In this document: positions 57,501 to 64,000 of the stretch, piece after piece | Numbering within the stretch: position 1 is the first letter of the stretch | How the letters are laid out: every line of letters begins with the position of its first letter | Source: Nymphaea colorata | Lineage: Eukaryota > Streptophyta > Magnoliopsida > Nymphaeales > Nymphaeaceae | DNA: 64,000 nucleotides | Direction: 5' to 3' | Assembly (NCBI RefSeq): GCF_008831285.2 | Contig: NC_045139.1 | Span: 21,806,412 to 21,870,411 of the forward strand | Made by a program: the position numbers and the translations under genes | Notes under the pieces: generated by a model | Databases searched by the model: none | The model's input: only the letters and a program-made list of their open reading frames with translations | Told to the model about the DNA's origin: nothing

Positions 57501-60500
57501 CACCTCTGAATGCCCGTGCATGTTCTCTCCTTCTTGGTCAAAAGCTCTCGAATTGGCCTAACAACTCTACCCAGGGCGGAGCTCTCCCTTGTCATCTAGG
57601 TGTTGATCTATCCCTGTATTGGCTGTACTCCATTCTTAGCAACTTACTCTTGGAATGTAAGCTCTCTAGTTTTTACATGGATAGCATCTGTTGCAGCGCC
57701 ACAACTCTCACATTTCTTTCTTCCATCGCTGCCTTCAAAGCAATAGTGACAAGAAACCTTTGCTAAATAGAGCTTTCATTATGCTTGCAATTGCTGTGCT
57801 ACATCCTTCTGAACCCATGCCGAATGCAATCAGGCTAAACTTTCAAATTTCTATGGAAGACGTGATATCAATCCTAAGTGGGCAGACCGCTGGCCAGGCT
57901 TTGATCACTAGGGCCCGATTTGATGCACAGAGATTTTACTATGCATCGGGGGGAACTTACCCTTTTTGTACGGCTTTTCATACTCAAATCAAACACATGA
58001 AAAATTACCCTGCCAAATTCGATGGATCAGGGTAATTTTACCCTGGAAGAAAATTTACCGTCGATTTTTTTCCACGGTAATTTTACCACTCATTACTCTG
58101 CCATCAAACGGTGCCTAAGTGACACCTAGATGATGAGGCTGGTGGAGAGGATGAGGATGGAGATGTAGATAAAGGTGGACAAGACCAAGGTGATCTATCA
58201 AGTCGAAATAGACATTCTTGCAAATGCATTCTATGCAAGGAAGAACCTCAAGAGGATGTCCTCTCTGGATTCCTTTGGTGGATTTCAGACCTGGGGTTCA
58301 ATTTCTTTTGGAGTTTTGTCTTGCCTCATGTTGGTTCAGAAAATAATTCACCTGTGGAGTTGTTTGATTTAGGTGAGGTGGTTGGGAATGATTTACTTGC
58401 AGAACTTAATTGAGGGAAAGTGGAAACTGATTTTCGATGTGGGAGTTTTGGTGAGATCTTTGGTAGTTTCATGGGTTTATTTTGGGTCAAGAAGAAAGTA
58501 TAGCAATATCGCGTCCCAAATCAATTCCAAGGAGCCCTTTCCTTGACTTAATTTTGTTGTGAAGAGGATGGAACTGACTGAAATGGATTTTGTTGTTAGC
58601 TAAAAGAGGTTCACTCTTGAGCTTTGGGATATGATTTGGTTGCTCCAGACTGCACAAAACTTTGCATCCCTAGTTTCTGATTTTCCTTCTAGGTAATTGG
58701 AACTAGAGATGGTATTAATAAATCAGCATTAATATGACAATGAAGAGGTATAAGACCTTCAGGTGCTAAACCCATCAGAAATTATTTTGATTGGAATGTG
58801 AAGGCCATCAAGTTTGAAGAGGGTACTATTTGGGGGAGCCTTATTCAGCATTTCTATTTGCAGTATGACTCTTGATTGCATTAGGAATTAACTGCATTGG
58901 AGGACTGCATTCCAAATCTGGTTAAGTGCCTTGTTAATACTAACAAAGTATGTATTTGAAAAAACAGAGGCGTTTCATGAGTCACGGCCAATAGGGGCAT
59001 GATACACATGCATTTGGTGTATGGTGCCCTTATCGTATACGTTTTTCCAACCTATATGATATGTATTATATGACACGGCTCCGTATCGTACGATATGGAT
59101 AACACTGAATAAACCAGTTAAAAATGTACCATTACACAAACAATTAAACATTTGATAACATAATCAAAAGTTTGAAAGATCAAATTAATGAAGTTAAGCA
59201 ACTAAAGTTTGCAAGTAGTCACTTGCAACACTAAAAAAGAAAAAAAAATCCAAAAACAGAAGCAAAAGGAAAGATCGTCTAAAGTAAGAAAAGAATAAGA
59301 TTAGAAAGGAAAAAAGCATAAGTCATTAAGTTGTGAAACAGAAAGGTTTGGGCACCTAGGCAAATTATATGCATTGTAGGCAATGTTTAGGCATTTTTAA
59401 GTGGCAGATTGCGTGGGAACAGCTAGTCTAGGTAACCAACCAAGCCTCAGAGCAGACAACACAAGTGGATGCCTATGTAGGAAGCATAGAATAAGTGGAA
59501 TGTGAAGGCCACCGAGTTTGAAGAGGGTACTATTTGGAGGAGCCTTATTCAACATTTCTATTTGCAGTATGACTCTTGATTGCATTAGGATTCGACTGCA
59601 TTGGAGGAGGAGTGCATTCCAATCTGGTTAAGTGCCTTGTAAATACCGACAAAGTATGTGTTTGTGTCTCCAAGGGTGAAAACAAGGAGGAAAGCAGCTG
59701 TCTCTCGTTTCTGCTGTCTAACATGAAGGTGCTAACCTGCTACAACATGAGTCTCTAGTGCACCAGCGTGAAAACACAACTGGGAGAAGAACTTTTCTAC
59801 CTTGTTGAGGCATCAAATCTTTGACTTTCTTAAATTATAAACAATGTCATTGATGGTTGAAAATTGTCAACAAAATATCTAATGATGAGCTGAATTATTT
59901 TTGCAAAAGTATTATAGAATCAAGGAAGGTCAGGGAAATAATGTGAAGGAACACCTCACCCAACTATAGAAGAGTTCCAAAACTATGTGGGGTGCCTTTC
60001 AGTATGCATCTCACTTCACTTGTAAGAGTGATTGCCTCGTCCACAGGAGGTTTAGAAATATGAGGAAGAAAAGATGATAGGAATGGACTAGTCAATGGAC
60101 CATTGTCTGCTAACTCATCATGTGAAGTTTGAAGCTTAGACCAACAATTCCATGATGGTTTGCTGGGCAGTAGACACCAACAGATTAAAACTCGTTGGAT
60201 GAACTATCAAGAAGAAACTCCCTTTTCTTCTAGATGTACACTAATGTGCAAAAAGTTGCTTGTGCTTGCTTTTATGGTGTTAAAATGATAGAGCTCATTA
60301 AGAAAAACAATGATGATTCTGATTTTACTTCGAGTGGCCTGTGGTTTGATGCCATTTGGTTATGTAATGCCTCAAGTATCTTCATTGTTCAGAATAACCT
60401 CATATTTTTCCCTTTCTGTTAAGAGTTTGTGGTGACTATTAAGATGATAATCTAATTTATTGCCTAGTATAACGTGTTATCTTCATTGTGCAGGTTTAGA

Positions 60501-61104
60501 TTAAAAACCATTCAAAAACATTCCTGAGTTTCTTTCGAGATTTTGTGGAAATTGTACAATATTTTCCAGTTTAAATGTTCCTTTGCCTAGCTTCAGTCAT
60601 ATGATATTTGAAAATGAAATTAGTACCTACAAGGCTACAACATGGTTGCACCATAAGTACATGTCATATGTCATGTATCAGGACATTTCATGATGGCAAA
60701 TGGAACCATCTCATGATTACTTTCTGGAACTTGACTTTTCACTGTTTTTTTGCCTCAGTTTATCTATACATTTAGTTTTGGTTTTCCCTTTCTCATAGTG
60801 CACATTTGAGATCTGTCTTGGAACCAGATAAAGCATGCTGTTCACATGTAAATTAGATCTGTTCTTTCTCAGAAAACTATCTACTTGAGTTAGAGATTTA
60901 AAGTCTATCTGCTTCTCTTCGGGTTCTCATGACAATACCAGATTGTTGGACTGGCCATCAGATCTTGATGCTTGTTACATAATTCCAGGCTCTTGCTGGG
61001 GGTCCTCTGTTACAAGCTCGCAATTTTGCAGTCATGACAGGTGTAAACGCAGGTATATCCTGTGTCATGAAAAGAATACGGGGAGTGGAGGACATCCAAA
61101 CCAG
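50360..61104 (+). CDS. HP30: HP30-like Tim17/Tim22/Tim23-family translocase subunit, 5' part
   Basis: A membrane protein of the plastid/mitochondrial preprotein translocase family. The join is 50360-50674 and 60989-61104, phase 0 across a 10.3-kb intron; the gene continues beyond the window. Residues 1-105 contain PFPGPIAQLQIRFRALENGF, a charged pre-domain, then LPVEAAIVTATSAAQGAAIG and FMGTLTADV, the first glycine/alanine-rich Tim17-type membrane segment. Residues 106-143 read ALAGGPLLQARNFAVMTGVN, then AGISCVMKRIRGVEDIQT, the second segment with the conserved RNFAVMTG. This matches my recollection of Arabidopsis HP30-1/HP30-2 (inner-envelope import of signal-less proteins), which also carry a C-terminal SAM domain not present here. 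The ATG has A at -3 and G at +4. Confidence 0.85.
52547..52760. mobile_element. TIR element E4, one end only
   Basis: Starts CTATGTCACACGGGTGCGG and aligns, in reverse orientation, with the right end of E2 (16700-16900), including TTTTTTGGATACGCGGA and ATTAATAGTTCACTCTTAC-like blocks. No second terminus was found, so it is truncated. Confidence 0.65.
53320..53350. repeat. CT/AT microsatellite
   Basis: A CT run passing into AT repeats. Confidence 0.85.
53510..53590. mobile_element. TIR-family fragment E6
   Basis: CTAAGTCACATGAGTGC followed by GCTGCTACACCC and GTGTCATGGGTGCTT. Resembles the start of the copy at 63800 and a stretch near 62150-62265. Only one end. Confidence 0.45.
53639..53810. 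repeat. Local duplication with AT microsatellites
   Basis: ACTTATGCATGCAAACTTC and the following bases occur at about 53639 and 53700 with one change, separated and followed by (AT)n runs (53675-53700 and 53765-53796). Confidence 0.85.
54268..54297. repeat. GA microsatellite
   Basis: A GT run passing into (GA)n of about 28 bases. Confidence 0.9.
54418..55306. mobile_element. TIR element E3 (CTATGTCAC family), 889 bp
   Basis: The left end reads CTATGTTACATAGGTACAGG and the right end in reverse complement CTATGTATACCCGCACCG. It is flanked by an exact 8-bp duplication TTAACAAA (54410-54417 and 55307-55314). The subtermini are GTACCGG/GGTACAGG-rich, and an (AC/AT)n run lies at 54494-54543. The right half (54930-55130) is purine/GC-rich with GGCGAGAGGG units, giving a Pro/Ser/Arg-rich minus-strand frame. 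No transposase was recognised. Confidence 0.85.
55759..56261. mobile_element. hAT-like non-autonomous element, CTCGAG-rich
   Basis: Ends TAGGGGTGG and, in reverse complement, TAGGGCTGCAC match the common plant hAT start TAGGGNTG. The interior is an inverted array of GAGCTCGA/ACTCGTTTAACTCG words. No 8-bp target duplication was found, so boundaries are tentative. Confidence 0.55.
57911..58115. mobile_element. MITE-like element
   Basis: Left GGGCCCGATTTGATG and right, in reverse complement, GGCACCGTTTGATGG are near-matching inverted ends (one gap) over 205 bp, flanked by TA. The interior has inverted GGTAATTTTACC-type words. No coding capacity. Confidence 0.6.
58791..59665. repeat. Direct duplication of ~170 bp spaced by ~0.7 kb
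   Basis: 58791-58958 and 59496-59665 are about 90% alike, sharing GGAATGTGAAGGCCA, GAAGAGGGTACTATTTGG, CATTTCTATTTGCAGTATGA and GGTTAAGTGCCTTGT. 58959-59495 between them has no recognised gene; 58975-59105 has GTATCGTA-rich words that may be another decayed TIR element. Confidence 0.85.
60989..61104 (+). CDS. HP30: HP30-like exon 2
   Basis: 116 bases, acceptor ATAATTCCAG and donor GTTTGT, exit phase 2. Encodes the second membrane segment. No downstream exon was found up to 64000. Confidence 0.85.
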
Positions 61105-62460
61105 GTTTGTCTATGAATCTAATGTAAGACGTTATGGATCTTCTGTTGGTTTGGTGCTTTTGTTTCACAGTTATTAAATCATCGCACTGGCTTATTGACC
61201 ATGTTTGGAATTTCTTTTGTTTCCTGTAAGGCAGTGTTTTGTGCCATTTTTTGCATTCTTGCTCTGTTTTTCTTCTTTTTGCTTTTTTGTCTGTAAGTTT
61301 GATGAGGTTATGTCACACTTTTTTTTATAAATTTCAGTTGGGTGTAGAACGAGACATTAGTCTTAGAATATTTGATCTAGACAACTGATGGTGCTTTGAG
61401 AAAACTGAGCTTTATTAGACACTGGATGTCTTTCTTGCTTTTCTCAACGTGCAACAACTTTGCAATATAAAGTCTGCTGCATTGGTGATTTTTAGTTCAT
61501 GAATAAAAGTGTGGGCCTAGTTGTTAATTTCCAGCGTAAAAAATTGGATGAAAACAACACGACATGTACTGCCCACAGTCTGCAGCTATTTGACAGTGCT
61601 ACAAAAAAAGGAAAAAATGAAAAAGACGTGAAAAAATGCATTTTTCTCGCGTCTTTTTTGACACGTTCATTTTTTTGGGGTTAGGTGGCATAACTTGTAA
61701 GGAAGGAAATGGGCATTCTGTGGTTTCTGAAAAAGATGAGTTATGCTGTGGGAGTCGGAGAAAACAATTGCTTGTTCAGTTCATTGAGGTAGGTAACAGA
61801 TTTCATTCGTAGGTAACAGATTTCATTCTTCCTTTTCTTTCTCTTTAGGTCTTACGTCACTCTTACCCAAAGTTTAAATCTCCTCTTAGCCATCTCTCTT
61901 CCCCATCTTTCTGACTGTTCTCCTTCCATCTCTCTCAATTTCTGTCCATTCTTTTCCCCATCTCTCAGTTTCTGCTGTTGCACTGCTGGGTTTCCAGTTT
62001 CCACACAGGCAGCGGTTCTCTCAGTGTCTCTCGCTCCTTCTTCTGGTTTTTAATTTCTCATGTTCTTATTCTGATGGGTTACATGTTTGTGTGGATTAAG
62101 GGGCTCTAAATGGACTGCACACATCGTGTTCAAGCGTGTCCATTAAAAAACCATGAGTACTAGGTTTGTCACATCGTTGCTGACCACACTGTAAATTTTC
62201 TGCTACACCAGAAATCAGGTGCATACTGGGTGTGCAGTGGGTGCTTCTGTTAGTAATGCATGGTTTTTGTGTTTATGTTATATATATAATTGTAATCATA
62301 TAGTATACATATATGTAAAATCATACATGTATTGTCTTGTTAGTTTTTATTTATTTTATTTTCCCTAATTTTTAGGTTTTTTCTTAATTTTAAAAAATTT
62401 ACTGTACTTTTCCTTTTTTTTTTTCGAGCTCGTCATATTGTACCCGAGAAAAAACTTGCC
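61105..62460 (+). other. HP30: HP30-like intron 2 (part)
   Basis: Pyrimidine-rich 61830-62040 and AT-rich 62270-62430. A short sequence around 62160-62265 (GGTGTGCAGTGGGTGCTTCTG) resembles the E6 fragment. No exon in phase with exon 2 was found. Confidence 0.5.
61605..61680. other. Inverted repeat / hairpin in HP30-like intron 2
   Basis: AAAAAATG and AAAAAGACG on the left pair with CGTCTTTTTT and CATTTTTTT on the right around a central AAAAATGCATTTTT. An imperfect hairpin of about 65 bases; function unknown. Confidence 0.55.
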
Positions 62461-63480
62461 ATTTAGAACTCCAAAACGTCATTTGTGACTAGGCTTTAGA
62501 TCAATCCTTAGTCAGACCCACTATGACTCTTCTTTTACAGAGTAGGACTCATCAATAGGTTCTACTACGGTAGACTTCCAAGTAAAAGTGGGACATTTGG
62601 ACTGGACATGTCCGACCTCCTGACACTTAAAGCAACGCAATGGGGATTCTCTACTGTGAGTTTTAGATCTAGTATTGTAAGCTGGTCCTATCTTTTTAGA
62701 CTATGAGATGGACGTGGGTTTCACCCTAGACTTTGAGTCTTCTCCTTTTGAGGAGTCCGACCCCTGGGTTGGAAAACTCGACCTGGACTTCTAGGACTCA
62801 TTGGTTTTGATCACAAGGGTCTTTTGCTTCCTCTTCAAGGTCTCCTTGACCTTCATAGCATAACTGGTAGCTCTATTAAGGGATTCCATCATAATACAAT
62901 TAAAAACATCAGAAATAGCAGATTGGAAACCAGAGATATACCTGGTGACCTGTTGGCTCTCGATCGTCACAAGCTGGACACGTAACGACCGATGGTGGAA
63001 TTTGGAACTTGGAACTTGGAACTTGGAAGTGTATTATGAAATAGTCTTGGATCCCTTACACAACTCGAGGTACTCCTTGTATGCTCTCTCAGCAAATTCG
63101 GAAGGAACAAACTTAATCTGCATTAAACGTTGCATCTCTGTCCATGTGCAAACAGTGTCCTGCCCCTGCCGTGCCTTAGCCTTCTGCATCTCCACTCACT
63201 AAGTTCGTGTGAGGCCTCTCAATCCAGTAGATGCCAAGGGAACCTGCTTATGCTTCGAAATGTTCATATTTTTCCGAGGCAAATTGAATCGTGTACGTCC
63301 AATCGAAGAAGACTCGGCATCAAATTTGCCCGTGAACTCAGGCAGGTCCAGCTTGAGGCCATATGTAAAGGGTCTTTCTTGTCCACATCATGTTCGTCAG
63401 TTTCGGTCAGCTGATTTCGGGCAGGTGTTCGTCTCAAAATGCTTTGTCCCCTGAATATGCAAACTTGGGTATATCAACAC
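62460..63480 (-). pseudogene. Ty3/gypsy gag remnant
   Basis: Minus strand. From about 63400 downward: LDLPEFTGKF; then EMQKAKARQGQ, CTWTEMQRLMQIKFVPSEFA and YKEYLELCKG (63190-63045), the gag capsid region of plant gypsy elements. TRYISGFQSAISDVFN follows (62945-62895). CFKCQEVGHVQSKC (62634-62593) is an intact CX2CX4HX4C zinc knuckle. Frameshifts break it, including a GGAACTT repeat near 63003-63025. No protease, RT or LTR is in the window. It lies antisense to the HP30-like gene inside its second intron. Confidence 0.82.
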
Positions 63481-63799
63481 CTCGATCGACATGTTGCTGA
63501 AGAGGCCTTACCATCTATCCTCACCAAAGGATGCTCCTGATGAGCGCCCCTATTGCAATTGATGTCCCTAGGGCTGCCTCTATCGATCTTGCTAAAAGGG
63601 AGAGACCAGCACAGGTGGCTAGGAGGTGCCTGGTGTGTGACTGGTCTCACATGATGTGGATTGTTGTATGGGTTAAGGATGGTGTGAGGGTTTTGGGTTG
63701 GTCTGGAGTCAGTGTACGGGCTTTGTAGGGTCCAGGATAATAATTGGGGTTCGATGGAGGGTTCAATATGTGGCTCTGGGAAACTAAGGGTGCAGATAG
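63481..63799. other. Unassigned right flank of gypsy remnant
   Basis: Moderate GC; the + strand 65-codon frame here is unrecognised and probably chance. Confidence 0.35.
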
Positions 63800-64000
63800 C
63801 TATGTCACCTGGGTGCTTCTAAATGGTTGCCACACCCGTGTCGACACCGGTGCTTCTTCGACACACCACATTTGGTTCAGTCAGTCGAATTGGGTCAAAA
63901 CTCAAAACTGACCATCTTAAATGTGCATATAACTAAATTGTCTTTAATACAAAAAAATTATATATAAATATAAATAAATAAGGCTACTAAATAGTTTATA
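63800..64000. mobile_element. TIR element E5, left end, runs off the window
   Basis: Starts CTATGTCACCTGGGTGC followed by GTGTCGACACCGGTGC, the family terminus and GC-rich subterminus. The other end is outside the window. Confidence 0.6.

Larger units (their letters stand above)
50675..60988 (+). other. HP30: HP30-like intron 1, 10.3 kb
   Basis: Contains TIR elements of the CTATGTCAC family, a CTCGAG-rich element, a MITE-like element and local duplications listed separately. 50675-52546, 56270-57900 and 59670-60988 have no recognised gene. 56860-57370 (TATATAAGAG, then AATAAA near 57268) has the look of an LTR but no partner was found. Confidence 0.75.

Overview
This is nuclear DNA from a flowering plant. 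The evidence is GT-AG spliced genes with plant protein families, Ty1/copia and Ty3/gypsy retrotransposons primed by initiator Met-tRNA, a CACTA element, a PIF/Harbinger transposase, and many AT microsatellites. I cannot name the species. Introns of 13.4 kb and 10.3 kb filled with transposons point to a lineage with long introns. No rRNA, tRNA, CRISPR or bacterial features were seen.

Two host genes are supported, both on the + strand. Gene 1 (1142-22331) encodes a SIL1/Fes1-like, armadillo-repeat nucleotide exchange factor for the ER Hsp70 BiP. It has eight exons and a predicted protein of 394 residues. Its third intron (7696-21139) is a nest of transposons. The nest holds a 438-bp TIR element, copia fragments with a miniature LTR retrotransposon (TRIM) inside one LTR, and a near full-length antisense copia (12164-18458) that itself carries a 1034-bp TIR element. 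The gene's 3' flank is triplicated in tandem (22424-24330). Gene 2 (from 50360, running off the right edge) encodes an HP30-like Tim17/Tim22/Tim23-family preprotein translocase subunit. Only exons 1 and 2 are in the window, separated by 10.3 kb. The next intron contains a gypsy gag remnant.

The 26 kb between the genes is repeat-rich. It holds a purine/pyrimidine foldback element (25.1-26.95 kb), a decayed acid-lipase pseudogene on the minus strand (27.3-28.4 kb), a decayed PIF/Harbinger transposase (29.76-30.83 kb), and AT-rich DNA with minisatellites (32-40 kb). It ends with an internally deleted copia (40.4-42.8 kb) whose 3' LTR is split by a 4.7-kb CACTA transposon (42761-47478).

The most novel-looking signal is a family of TIR elements with termini near CTATGTCACAYRGG, GTACGG-rich subtermini and 8-bp target duplications. 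Three copies have both ends (8618-9055, 15867-16900, 54418-55306) and there are several partial copies. Two of the complete copies carry unexplained cargo. A diverged repeat of about 240 bp also lies about 1 kb upstream of both host genes. All identifications are by eye from translated motifs; no database search was run.
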